Shown piece after piece: positions 30,626 to 39,011 of a stretch of DNA of 40,533 nt. The position numbers and the translations under genes are program-made. A model generated the notes under the pieces. It did not search any database. It saw nothing but the letters and a program-made list of their open reading frames with translations, and was not told where the DNA came from. Each line of letters begins with the position of its first letter. Position 1 is the stretch's first letter. Source of the stretch: JAHWJR01 sp035942035 (GTDB lineage Bacteria; Actinomycetota; Acidimicrobiia; Acidimicrobiales; CADCSY01); assembly GCA_035942035.1 (NCBI GenBank), contig DASZDK010000060.1, forward strand, positions 1 through 40,533, written 5' to 3'.

Positions 30626-31069
30626 GTGGTCGCCTTCGCTGTGACGTTCGTGGTGACCGTGGCCTCCATCGCCGGGGCCACGGCCTATATGAAGCGCCGG
30701 CCGGCTGATGCCTCCCTGACCTGGGGCGAGGCCATGGCGGCGGCCACCTTCGCCTTCTTCGTGCTGTTCATGGCCTACGGGATCGTGCCGCACCAGTGGC
30801 TGACCTGGGCCGACAACGAGCTCAACTGGCGCCAGGACCGGCTCCTCCTCGGACCCGGTGAGGTCTTCAGCACGGCGCTGCCGTTCGAACTGACATACCT
30901 GGTGGTTCGAGACGTCGTGGTCTCCGCCATCTACGGCGGCTTCCTCGTGGCCCACATGTTGTTGTGGTCCGCGTGGCAAAACCGCGGAAAGCCCAAGCGC
31001 AAGGACCGTCCCGAGCTCGAGACCTCTCCGTTCGGCCGTCCCCTCGTCAAGCTGACCAGGAAGGCGTGA
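30626..31069 (+). CDS. Membrane protein of unknown function in the bc-type operon
   Basis: A 147-residue protein with about three membrane helices: FAVTFVVTVASIAGATAYM at the N-terminus, MAAATFAFFVLFMAYGIV and a C-terminal YLVVRDVVVSAIYGGFLVAH. Between the last two is a conserved-looking loop rich in Trp and acidic residues (HQWLTWADNELNWRQDR). The tail is basic and cytoplasmic. No family recognised. As first gene of the operon, 4 bp before the ferredoxin, it may anchor the ferredoxin or be a small subunit of the complex. GTG 30626 has the strong ribosome-binding site GGGAGGAGG. Confidence 0.8.
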   Translation: MVAFAVTFVVTVASIAGATAYMKRRPADASLTWGEAMAAATFAFFVLFMAYGIVPHQWLTWADNELNWRQDRLLLGPGEVFSTALPFELTYLVVRDVVVSAIYGGFLVAHMLLWSAWQNRGKPKRKDRPELETSPFGRPLVKLTRKA

Positions 31070-31073
31070 TCCC

Positions 31074-31487
31074 ATGGCCAAGACCGATGCCAATCCCCCC
31101 ATGCCGACCTTCTCCGGCGACTACGTCCTCAAGGAGGTCGAGCCGGGAGACCTCTCCAAGTCGGTGAAGCCGAAGCAGTTCCTGCACATCGACCAGTCCG
31201 AGTGCATCATGTGCGAGGGCTGTGTCGACATCTGCCCGTGGAAGTGCATCCACATGCTCTCGACCGAGGCGGTGGCCGAGGGCGACAACACGCCGGCTCC
31301 GGGCATCGACCCCGACGACCACGTCATCTTCGTGGTCGACGAGGACATCTGCACCCGTTGTGCTCTGTGCGTCGACCGCTGCCCGACCGGGGTCATCGTG
31401 CTGGGCAAGGCCGGCGTGGCCGCCCGCGACGGCGACCAGCACCAGCGCGACAACAACTACGGCTACGCCTACGGCATGCGGTTCTGA
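31074..31487 (+). CDS. Ferredoxin-type protein with two [4Fe-4S] clusters
   Basis: A 137-residue soluble iron-sulfur protein with two complete cluster motifs: Cys44, 47, 50, 54 (CIMCEGCVDICP) and Cys93, 96, 99, 103 (CTRCALCVDRCP). A ninth Cys58 follows the first. The 38-residue insertion between them is longer than in simple ferredoxins and resembles the NuoI/bidirectional-ferredoxin style. Each motif's last Cys serves the other cluster in this fold. It lies between a membrane protein and cytochrome b genes with 4 bp and 3 bp gaps, so it is probably part of, or an electron partner for, the quinol oxidoreductase. Cytoplasmic: no signal peptide. Confidence 0.92.
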   Translation: MAKTDANPPMPTFSGDYVLKEVEPGDLSKSVKPKQFLHIDQSECIMCEGCVDICPWKCIHMLSTEAVAEGDNTPAPGIDPDDHVIFVVDEDICTRCALCVDRCPTGVIVLGKAGVAARDGDQHQRDNNYGYAYGMRF

Positions 31488-31490
31488 CGC

Positions 31491-32279
31491 ATGGCCCGCA
31501 CGATCGGTGGCAAGGGGCCCGGCCAGGGCCTGTCGGAGCGGCTCAGCAAGCTGTCCGAGACCGTCCAGGGTTCCCAGGCCTGGAACTCCATCTTCCGGCC
31601 CGGGTCGATCTTCCGGAAGGGCTACACCGACAGCCCCCGGAACCGGTCCTACGTGATCATGAACTCGGTGCTGTACCACTTGCACCCGGTCAAGGTGAAG
31701 CGCCACGCGGTGAAGGTGAGCTACACGCTGTGCCTCGGTGGGCTGTCCTTCTTCTTGTTCATCCTGCTGACGGTCACCGGGATCTTCCTCATGTTCTTCT
31801 ACCGGCCGACGGCGGCGCAGGCCTGGACCGACATCTACTCCCTGCACACTTCGGTCACCTTCGGGCTCCTGGTCCGCAACATGCACCGATGGGGTGCCCA
31901 CCTCATGGTGCTCAGCGTGTTCCTGCACATGGCCCGGGTCTTCTACCACGGCGCCTACAAGCCGCCGCGGGAGTTCAACTGGGTGATCGGGGTGATCCTG
32001 CTCACCCTGACCCTGCTCCTGTCGTTCACCGGCTACCTGTTGCCGTGGGACCAACTGGCCCTGTGGGCGGTCACCGTCGGCACCAACATGATGGGGTACA
32101 CGCCGGTCTTCGGCGACCAGGTGCGGTTCGTGCTGCTGGGTGGGGTGGAGATCGGCACCGACACCCTGTTGCGGTGGTACGTGCTCCACGTCCTGATGCT
32201 TCCGTTCGTCCTGGTTATCTTCCTCGCCGTGCACTTCTGGCGAGTCCGCAAGGACGGCGGCATCTCCGGGCCGCTGTAG
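31491..32279 (+). CDS. Cytochrome b N-terminal subunit, b6-type
   Basis: A 262-residue membrane protein with four core helices. Heme b ligands are His132 and His146 (14 apart, in NMHRWGAHLMVLSVFLH) and His233 and His248 (15 apart), the spacing of cytochrome b6 rather than mitochondrial cytochrome b. The ending HFWRVRKDGGISGPL copies b6. Cys81 in YTLCLGG occupies the place of b6 Cys35, which covalently holds heme c_n at the Qi site. The first 55 residues are a soluble extension. It is the quinol-binding core with the next gene. Start ATG 31491, 3 nt after the ferredoxin. Confidence 0.93.
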   Translation: MARTIGGKGPGQGLSERLSKLSETVQGSQAWNSIFRPGSIFRKGYTDSPRNRSYVIMNSVLYHLHPVKVKRHAVKVSYTLCLGGLSFFLFILLTVTGIFLMFFYRPTAAQAWTDIYSLHTSVTFGLLVRNMHRWGAHLMVLSVFLHMARVFYHGAYKPPREFNWVIGVILLTLTLLLSFTGYLLPWDQLALWAVTVGTNMMGYTPVFGDQVRFVLLGGVEIGTDTLLRWYVLHVLMLPFVLVIFLAVHFWRVRKDGGISGPL

Positions 32280-32310
32280 GTCGACGAGGACAGGGGAGGA
32301 GAGCGAGGCG

Positions 32311-33093
32311 ATGACCGAGATCCCCGAGCACCTGCGCAAGCGCGCCGAGGAGGCCCGCGCCAAGGCGGCGGCCAAGTCGTCCGACGGCGGCAACCAGGGC
32401 GCCGAGAGCGGAGCCGACGACGGCGGCAAGATCCCCGCCCACCTTCTCGCTCGCTCCCAGGCCGCCCGGGCAGCGTCCGGCGGCGGTGACGCCGGTGATG
32501 GTGACGCGGGCAAGACCGCCGAGGGCCAGCCCGGAGGCGCCGTGGCCACCATGCCCAGCGGCGCCACCGCTCCGCCACCGGCCGCCACCGGCCCCGAGGG
32601 TCACACCCAGCGGCTGCTCACCGTGGTCAAGGCCGGTTCCATCCAGGACGTCAAGGCCAAGCCGGTCGACAAGGTGCACACCTGGCCCCACCTCCTGGTG
32701 GGGGAGTTCGTCGCCGCCCTGGCCATCACCGCCTTCCTGCTCGTGTTCTCGGCGTTCGTCAACGCCCCACTGCTGTCGCTGGCCAACTTCAACCTCACGC
32801 CCAACCCCTCCAAGGCGCCGTGGTACTTCCTCGGCCTCCAGGAGCTGCTCACCATGTTCCACCCGATGGTGGCGGGCGTGACCATTCCCGGTATGGGCAT
32901 CTTCGTGCTCATGTTCGCGCCCTACATGGACCGCAACCCGTCCCAGCGGCCCGAGGACCGGAAGTTCGCCATCTCGCTGTTCACTCTGTTCCTGATGTTC
33001 TGGGCCATCCTCGTCATCATCGGTTCGTTCTTCCGGGGCCCCGGCTTCAACTTCACCTTCCCCTGGGTCGATGGTGTCTTCTTCGACTTGTAG
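32311..33093 (+). CDS. Cytochrome b C-terminal subunit (subunit IV-like)
   Basis: A 260-residue protein. The first 100 residues are soluble and low in complexity, with two copies of a motif: IPEHLRKRAEEARA at 4 and IPAHLLARSQAARAASG at 41. Three membrane helices follow. The quinol-site PEWY motif reads APWY (KAPWYFLGLQELL, Ala169 to Tyr172), so the usual Glu is Pro. Such variants occur in other split cytochrome b families. The protein completes cytochrome b as subunit IV does in b6f. ATG 32311 is preceded by GGGGAGGAG at good distance. Confidence 0.9.
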   Translation: MTEIPEHLRKRAEEARAKAAAKSSDGGNQGAESGADDGGKIPAHLLARSQAARAASGGGDAGDGDAGKTAEGQPGGAVATMPSGATAPPPAATGPEGHTQRLLTVVKAGSIQDVKAKPVDKVHTWPHLLVGEFVAALAITAFLLVFSAFVNAPLLSLANFNLTPNPSKAPWYFLGLQELLTMFHPMVAGVTIPGMGIFVLMFAPYMDRNPSQRPEDRKFAISLFTLFLMFWAILVIIGSFFRGPGFNFTFPWVDGVFFDL

Positions 33094-33159
33094 GGATCGA
33101 CGCCCGGCGGCGCCCGACTTGGTCGCGGCCGGTTCCGACAACGAGACTGGGCGGTAGTC

Positions 33160-34002
33160 ATGGAAGGCACGACCGTTCTCACCATCGCCGTGCCGGTGCT
33201 CGTCGCGCTGGCCGCCCTGGTGGTGTTCACCACCGCCCGCCGGCGCGACACCGACCGGGCCCTGGGCGGGGACCACGGCACCGGCGAGGAGAGCCAGGCG
33301 CCGGCGCGTCGTGGTCGGGAGATCGAGCGCCAAGCGGTCCTGGCTCGCACGTCGGCCGGCACGGAGCTGGCTCCGGCGGAGAGCGCGCCGCCGGCGCCGT
33401 ACGTGCCACCCGACGAGGAGTCCATCGGGGTCACCCGGCGGCAGTTCTTCAACCGCAGCCTGGTGGGGATGATGGTCTTCGGGCTGTCCGGGTTCGGAGC
33501 GGCCTGCATCGCCTTCCTCTGGCCCAAGCTTTCCGGCGGCTTCGGGTCCACCATCAACGTGGGCAGCCTCGAGGACATCCTGAGCACCATCCGCGACACC
33601 CGTGAGCCCTTCTACGTCCCCGAAGGCCGGTTCTACGTGAACCCGTTCCCCCAGGACGCGGTGCCCGCCGCCGAGAAGGTCTATCCGCCGAGCGTGCTCC
33701 CCGGGATGAAGGCGGGGGTGGTGGCGCTGTACCAGAAGTGCCCCCACCTGGGCTGCCGGGTGCCGTGGTGCCCCACGTCCCAGTGGTTCGAGTGCCCCTG
33801 TCACGGCTCGCAGTACAACCGGGTGGGCGAGAAGAAGGGCGGGCCCGCGCCCCGGGGCATGGACCAGTTCGCCGTGAGCGTCGAGGGCGGCCAGGTCGCG
33901 GTGGACACCAGCGCGGTGGTCGACGGCCCGCCCATCGGCACCAACACCACCGGTCAAGAGGCCGAGGGGCCGCACTGCGTCGGTGAGTCCGGAGAGCACT
34001 GA
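33160..34002 (+). CDS. Rieske [2Fe-2S] protein
   Basis: A 280-residue protein. One N-terminal helix (VLTIAVPVLVALAALVVF) is followed by a charged linker, then a twin-arginine-like segment TRRQFFNRSLVGMMVFGLSG as second helix, and the Rieske domain. Cluster ligands are Cys194 and His196 (CPHLGC) and Cys212 and His215 (CPCHGS); Cys199 and Cys214 form the usual disulfide. An extra Cys in VPWCPTS lies between the motifs. It moves electrons from quinol to cytochrome c. Two membrane segments before the domain fits actinobacterial QcrA-like proteins, which have more than the usual one. Confidence 0.93.
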   Translation: MEGTTVLTIAVPVLVALAALVVFTTARRRDTDRALGGDHGTGEESQAPARRGREIERQAVLARTSAGTELAPAESAPPAPYVPPDEESIGVTRRQFFNRSLVGMMVFGLSGFGAACIAFLWPKLSGGFGSTINVGSLEDILSTIRDTREPFYVPEGRFYVNPFPQDAVPAAEKVYPPSVLPGMKAGVVALYQKCPHLGCRVPWCPTSQWFECPCHGSQYNRVGEKKGGPAPRGMDQFAVSVEGGQVAVDTSAVVDGPPIGTNTTGQEAEGPHCVGESGEH

Positions 34003-35145
34003 GTGCCCGTCGCCGCCTCCACCCAACAGGCCGTCGGCATCGTCATCGGCCTGGCCGTCGTCGTCGGCTGGGCCCTGTACCTGCTGGCCAACGTCCGCAG
34101 GGCCAAGGCCGAGGTCGGCTCCGAGCTGGAGCTGGCGGCCAACCGGAAGTCGTACCTCAACGACGAGCAGCTCGAGGGGCCCCGGCTGGAGCGGTTCCTG
34201 GGATGGGGTCTGGTCGGCCTGACCGTCTGCGCGGTGGGGTTGCCGCTCTACTGGCTGGCCGAGCCCGGGCGACAGGACGGCGCCGTCGCCGACTTCGAGG
34301 AGCGGTTGGGAGGCGAGTACGCCATCCACGGCCAGCCCATCGGCGGCGGAGCGCTGTTCGCCACCACCGCCGAAGGCGGTTTCAACTGCGCCGGCTGCCA
34401 CGGCGGCATGGACGCCCTCGGCGCCCAGGTCGAGTACACACTCACCGACCCGGTCACCGGAGACCTCCGCCAGGTCGAGTGGCAGGCCCCCGCCCTCAAC
34501 GACATCACCCTGCGCATGAGCGACGACCAGATCCGCCAGGTCCTCGTCTACGGGCGGCCTTTCTCGCCCATGCCGGCCTGGGGCCTGGAAGGCGGTGGGC
34601 CGCTCAACGAGCAGCAGATCGACAACCTGATCTTGTACCTCCACCGCATCGCCGTCACCCCCGAGGACGCACAGGAGCAGCGCACCGAGGAGGCCAAGGC
34701 CGAGCTCGACCGGCTGAAGGCAGAGGCGGAGAAGGAGCCTACGGAAGCCGGCGGTGAGGAACCCACCATGGGCATGGCCCTGTTCAACCTCAACTGCGCC
34801 CGCTGCCACACCCTGGGCTGGTCCTACGACGAGCCGCAGGTCGCCGGGGGCGGCGCCTTCGGTCCCAGCCTCTACAACTCGGTCAATCAGTTCCCGGCGG
34901 TGGAGGACCACGTCGAGTTCGTGGCCGACGGGGTGGAGGAGGGCGAGGCCTACGGCCTCAATGGGCAGGCCACCGGGCGCATGCCCTACTTCGGCCAGGT
35001 GCTCAGCCCCGAGCAGATCCAGGCCATCGTCGACTACGAGCGCAGCTTGGCCGAGCGGGTCAACCGCAAGGCGGCGGGCGGGGACCAGCCGGCGACGCCT
35101 CCGCCAAACGTCACCACGACCACGGCCCCGTCGGCAGGAGCATGA
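34003..35145 (+). CDS. Diheme membrane cytochrome c of the bc-type complex
   Basis: A 380-residue protein with two membrane helices near the N-terminus (VGIVIGLAVVVGWALYLLA; FLGWGLVGLTVCAVGLPLYWLA) and two cytochrome c domains. Heme motifs are CAGCH (Cys129, Cys132, His133) and CARCH (Cys265, Cys268, His269). A charged helix (EEAKAELDRLKAEAEKEPTE) links the domains and a Thr/Pro tail ends the protein. It parallels the diheme QcrC of actinobacterial complexes that hand electrons straight to cytochrome oxidase. GTG 34003 directly follows the Rieske stop; the 3' end overlaps the next gene by 4 bases (ATGA). Confidence 0.9.
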   Translation: MPVAASTQQAVGIVIGLAVVVGWALYLLANVRRAKAEVGSELELAANRKSYLNDEQLEGPRLERFLGWGLVGLTVCAVGLPLYWLAEPGRQDGAVADFEERLGGEYAIHGQPIGGGALFATTAEGGFNCAGCHGGMDALGAQVEYTLTDPVTGDLRQVEWQAPALNDITLRMSDDQIRQVLVYGRPFSPMPAWGLEGGGPLNEQQIDNLILYLHRIAVTPEDAQEQRTEEAKAELDRLKAEAEKEPTEAGGEEPTMGMALFNLNCARCHTLGWSYDEPQVAGGGAFGPSLYNSVNQFPAVEDHVEFVADGVEEGEAYGLNGQATGRMPYFGQVLSPEQIQAIVDYERSLAERVNRKAAGGDQPATPPPNVTTTTAPSAGA

Positions 35146-35960
35146 GCGTGTTCGCCGAAGCAGCCAGCCTGGCCCTCACGGTGACGTGGGACCCCACCAT
35201 CCGGGGGATCCTGGTGGTGCTGGTGTCGTTCTTGGTGCTGTGCGGCTCGGTGTACCTGGTGCTGTGGACCAACCTGGGGTCCCGTCTCGGCTTCCTGGTC
35301 GCCGCCGCCGGCTTCTGGGGCTGGATGGCGATCATGGGAGCGTCGTGGTGGGTCTACGGCATCGGCCTGCAGGGGCCGGCGCCGGCGTGGGTGGTCGACG
35401 AGGTGGTGACCAGCTCCCGGCCCAACGACACCTCGGCGGCGTCCCTTCCCGTCGCCCGCGACCTGTCCGGCTGGGAGAAGCTGGAGGAGGGTGACACGAG
35501 GCGTGGCGAGGCCCAGGCTGCGGCCGACGCCGCCCTCACCGGCGAGGACAGCGCCCTCGCCACCTTCGAGGAGGCCACCGACTACGTCACCATCGACGCC
35601 TACGCCATCGGCGGCAAGGACCCGGACAGCCCGCTCTCGAAGCTGCCCCTGTCCAACCCACCCCAGTACGCGGTCGTCCAAGTGCAGGAGGCGGTCGAGG
35701 TGGTCACCCTCGAGAAGGGTGACACCTGCCCGCCCGACGCCACCTGCATCAAGTTCGGGGAGACGCCCCCGTCCTCGGAGCCCGAACCCGACGCCCCGGT
35801 GGTCTCGGTGGTCATGGTCCGGGACCTGGGGTCGCTGCGACTGCCGCCGGCGTTGATCACCCTCGCTTCGCTGGTGGTCTTCGGCGTCATCTGCAACGTC
35901 CTGCACCGCCGAGACAAGCTGGCGACCGCCCATCGCCAGCAGGCCCGGGCCAGCAGCTGA
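35142..35960 (+). CDS. Membrane protein of unknown function at the end of the bc-type operon
   Basis: A 272-residue protein with two N-terminal helices (ILVVLVSFLVLCGSVYLVLW; GFLVAAAGFWGWMAIMGASWW) and one C-terminal helix (PPALITLASLVVFGVICNVL). About 150 acidic residues lie between them, on the outside by the expected topology. Two Cys in GDTCPPDATCIKFG may form a disulfide in the external part. No heme or cluster motif and no family recognised. The start overlaps the diheme cytochrome stop, so it is made with the complex and may be a structural or assembly subunit. Confidence 0.82.
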   Translation: MSVFAEAASLALTVTWDPTIRGILVVLVSFLVLCGSVYLVLWTNLGSRLGFLVAAAGFWGWMAIMGASWWVYGIGLQGPAPAWVVDEVVTSSRPNDTSAASLPVARDLSGWEKLEEGDTRRGEAQAAADAALTGEDSALATFEEATDYVTIDAYAIGGKDPDSPLSKLPLSNPPQYAVVQVQEAVEVVTLEKGDTCPPDATCIKFGETPPSSEPEPDAPVVSVVMVRDLGSLRLPPALITLASLVVFGVICNVLHRRDKLATAHRQQARASS

Positions 35961-36013
35961 CGCCGGCCTGCGGGCTGGGGACCGGGGGCTCGGACCGGGC
36001 CCGGGCGAAGCGC

Positions 36014-36019
36014 TAGCCT
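36014..36019 (+). promoter_or_regulatory. -10 hexamer TAGCCT of nuoA
   Basis: TAGCCT ends 9 nt before GTG 36029; separates the complex I operon from the bc-type operon. No Rex-like palindrome is visible here. Confidence 0.45.
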
Positions 36020-36028
36020 GGCGGCGTC

Positions 36029-36534
36029 GTGGACCAGTACCTGCCCATCGTCGTGATGTTCGTGCTGGCGGTGGGATTCGTCGTCCTCAGCATCGTCACG
36101 TCGAAGCTCCTCGCCCCGGGGCGCCCAACCCCGGCCAAGGAGGCCCCCTACGAGTCCGGGATCGTGCCCACGTCCGAGCCGGCGCGGCGGTTCCCCGTGC
36201 GCTTCTACCTGGTGGCCATGATCTTCATCGTGTTCGACATCGAGATCATCTTCTTGTTCCCCTGGGCGGTGGTGCATCGTGAGCTGGGGGCCTTCGGGCT
36301 GTGGGCGATCGTTGCCTTCATCGTCCCGTTCTTCCTGTCGTTCCTGTGGGAGGTTGCCGAAGGGGGGCTCGAGTGGGGCCCGGTGTCGCGTTCCCGGCCG
36401 CTGACCGACCAGCACCGGACCACGACCTCCACCGTGCGCCTGGTCGGCATGGACGGACGCGAGCCATCCGAGCCCACGGCACGTGACCGTCGACCCGAGG
36501 AGAAGGAGAAGGAGAAGGAGGAGGTGGTCAGCTG

Positions 36535-36535
<1 letters not shown>
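36029..36535 (+). CDS. nuoA: NADH-quinone oxidoreductase subunit A
   Basis: A 168-residue membrane subunit of complex I with three helices. The signature YESGIVPTSEPARRFPVRFY and the following MIFIVFDIEIIFLFPWAV with buried Asp/Glu are clear. The usual protein is about 120 residues; here a charged tail of 50 residues follows the last helix, ending in an EKEKEKEE run. That purine-rich DNA also supplies the ribosome-binding site for nuoB. GTG 36029 is supported by the TAGCCT hexamer. Its stop overlaps the nuoB start (TGATG). Confidence 0.95.
36497..36526 (+). repeat. Purine tract with GGAGAA hexamer repeats
   Basis: About four imperfect GGAGAA units at the 3' end of nuoA encode EEKEKEKEE and provide Shine-Dalgarno sequences for nuoB. 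Hexamer changes would keep the frame. Confidence 0.55.
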
Positions 36536-37118
<583 letters not shown>

Positions 37119-37122
<4 letters not shown>

Positions 37123-37148
37123 CCACGGCGATCGTGGAGACCCCATGA
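37119..37148 (+). CDS. Nine-codon frame bridging nuoB and nuoC
   Basis: GTG 37119 overlaps the nuoB stop (GTGA), reads VTTAIVETP and ends at TGA 37146-37148, overlapping the nuoC ATG (ATGA). The double overlap could pass terminating ribosomes from nuoB to nuoC. No evidence that the peptide itself matters; chance is possible. Confidence 0.25.
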
Positions 37149-37675
37149 GCGCCGACGACCAGGCCGTGCCCGACGACCAGGCCGTGCGCCAGGACCAGGA
37201 GCGCCGTCACGGCGCACCGGTGACCCGGCAACTCGGCCAGGTAGTGCTCCACCCGAGCCGAGAGGGCTACCGGCACCTCGTCGAGCAGTTGCGCCTCGAG
37301 GGCTACACCTTCTGCCTGGACGTCACCGCCGCCGACTACCTGACCCATCCCGGGCGCTCGGGGCTGCCGCCGGCGGTCGTCCCCGAGCGCTTCGAGGTCG
37401 TGACCATCCTCTTGTCGTTGGAGCGCAAGGACCGCCTGCGGATCCGGGTGCAGGTGCCCGACGGCGATCCCGTCGTGGCCTCGCTCTTCCAGCTCCATCC
37501 CGGCACCGAAGCCATGGAGCGCGAGGTCTACGACATGTACGGCATCGTCTTCGACGGCCACCCCGACCTCACCCGGATCCTCATGCCCGAGGACTGGGAG
37601 GGCCACCCCCTGCGAAAGGACTATGCCGTCGGGCGCATCCCGGTGCAGTTCAAGGGTGCTCCGGGCGACCGATGA
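37145..37675 (+). CDS. nuoC: NADH-quinone oxidoreductase subunit C
   Basis: A 176-residue hydrophilic subunit of the quinone-side module. The conserved 30-kDa subunit signature is present as EREVYDMYGIVFDGHPDLTR, ILMPEDWEGHPLRKDY. The first 30 residues (DDQAVPDDQAVRQDQERR) are a charged low-complexity extension with a repeated DDQAV. ATG 37145 has GGAG at 8 nt. Separate from nuoD, not fused as in E. coli. Confidence 0.95.
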   Translation: MSADDQAVPDDQAVRQDQERRHGAPVTRQLGQVVLHPSREGYRHLVEQLRLEGYTFCLDVTAADYLTHPGRSGLPPAVVPERFEVVTILLSLERKDRLRIRVQVPDGDPVVASLFQLHPGTEAMEREVYDMYGIVFDGHPDLTRILMPEDWEGHPLRKDYAVGRIPVQFKGAPGDR

Positions 37676-37685
37676 GGAGCGGAGC

Positions 37686-39011
37686 ATGACCAGCATCCGT
37701 TACCCGGGGGCTGCCACCTCCGAAGGCGCGCAGGAGCTGTCCGCGCGGGGCCAGATGACCGCCGGGGAACTGCTGCGCGAGTCGGGCTCGGTGCTGCGCA
37801 TGTCCGAGGCGGCCGCGGCGGAGCAGGCCGACCAGGCCCCCGGCGACCAGGAGACCATGATCATCAACATGGGGCCTCAGCACCCCAGCACCCACGGGGT
37901 GCTGCGCCTCATGCTCGAGCTGGAGGGCGAGACGGTGCTGCGGAGCAAGCCCATCATCGGCTACCTCCACACCGGCATGGAGAAGACGGGGGAGGACCTC
38001 ACCTTCCTCCAGGGGCCCACCAACGTCACCCGCATGGACTACGCCGCCCCGCTGTTCAACGAGCTGGTGTTCTCGCTGGCCACCGAGGCGTTGCTCCAGG
38101 TCGAGATCCCGCCCCGGGCCACCTGGATCCGGATGCTGATGTCCGAGCTCAACCGGATCGCCTCTCACTTCTTGTTCCTCGCCACCAACGGGCTCGACCT
38201 GGGCGCCATCTCCATGATCCTGTATGGCTGGCGCGAGCGTGACCTGGTACTGCAGTTCTTCGAGAAGACCACCGGGCTGCGGATGAACCACAACTACATC
38301 CGCCCCGGAGGGGTGGCCGCCGACCTTCCCGACGGCTGGCGGGACGACGTGCTGCGCATCCTCGACGCCCTGCCGGCGCGCCTGAAGGAATACGACGAGC
38401 TGATGACCGGCCAGCCGATCTGGCGGGCGCGCACCCAGGGCGTGGGCGTGCTCACCGCCGAGGAGGCGATCGCCCTGGGGGCCACTGGGCCCATCCTGCG
38501 CTCCAGCGGGGTGCCGTGGGACCTGCGCCGGGACATTCCCTACCTGGCCTACGAGGAGCTCGACTTCAACGTGGTGGTCGGCACCTACGGCGACGTGTTC
38601 GACCGCTATGCCATCCGGCTCAACGAGATCCGGGAGTCGATCGGCCTCGTGCGTCAGATCCTCGACCGCATCCCCCGGGGCGACTACCGCGTCCAGAACA
38701 AGAAGGTGACCCCCCCGCCCCGAGCCCGCATCGACGAGTCGATGGAGGCGCTGATCCATCACTTCAAGATCTTCACCGAGGGCTTCCGCGTGCCCGAGGG
38801 CGAGGTCTACGTGGCGGTGGAGTCCCCCCGGGGGGAGCTGGGCTGCTACCTGGTCTCCGACGGCAGCGCCAAGCCCTACCGCATGCACATCCGTGGGCCC
38901 TCGTTCGTCAATCTCCAGACTCTGCCCCACATGCTGCGCGGCGGCCTCATCGCTGACGCCGTTGCCATCATCTCCTCGGTCGACCCCATCATGGGCGAGG
39001 TCGACCGGTGA
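37686..39011 (+). CDS. nuoD: NADH-quinone oxidoreductase subunit D
   Basis: A 441-residue subunit that lines the quinone-binding site with NuoB. INMGPQHPSTHGVLRLMLEL, GYLHTGMEKTGEDLTF, MNHNYIRPGGVAADLP and PRGELGCYLVSDGSAKPYR are diagnostic 49-kDa motifs. About 60 extra N-terminal residues precede the core. ATG 37686 has GAGGAGCGGAG upstream; a longer in-frame start would overlap nuoC by about 50 bases and lacks one. The stop overlaps nuoE (GTGA). Confidence 0.96.
   Translation: MTSIRYPGAATSEGAQELSARGQMTAGELLRESGSVLRMSEAAAAEQADQAPGDQETMIINMGPQHPSTHGVLRLMLELEGETVLRSKPIIGYLHTGMEKTGEDLTFLQGPTNVTRMDYAAPLFNELVFSLATEALLQVEIPPRATWIRMLMSELNRIASHFLFLATNGLDLGAISMILYGWRERDLVLQFFEKTTGLRMNHNYIRPGGVAADLPDGWRDDVLRILDALPARLKEYDELMTGQPIWRARTQGVGVLTAEEAIALGATGPILRSSGVPWDLRRDIPYLAYEELDFNVVVGTYGDVFDRYAIRLNEIRESIGLVRQILDRIPRGDYRVQNKKVTPPPRARIDESMEALIHHFKIFTEGFRVPEGEVYVAVESPRGELGCYLVSDGSAKPYRMHIRGPSFVNLQTLPHMLRGGLIADAVAIISSVDPIMGEVDR

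Noticed and set aside
32215..34911. An 898-codon minus-strand frame
   Set aside because: Antisense to cytochrome b, Rieske and diheme cytochrome genes; no domain and repetitive composition.
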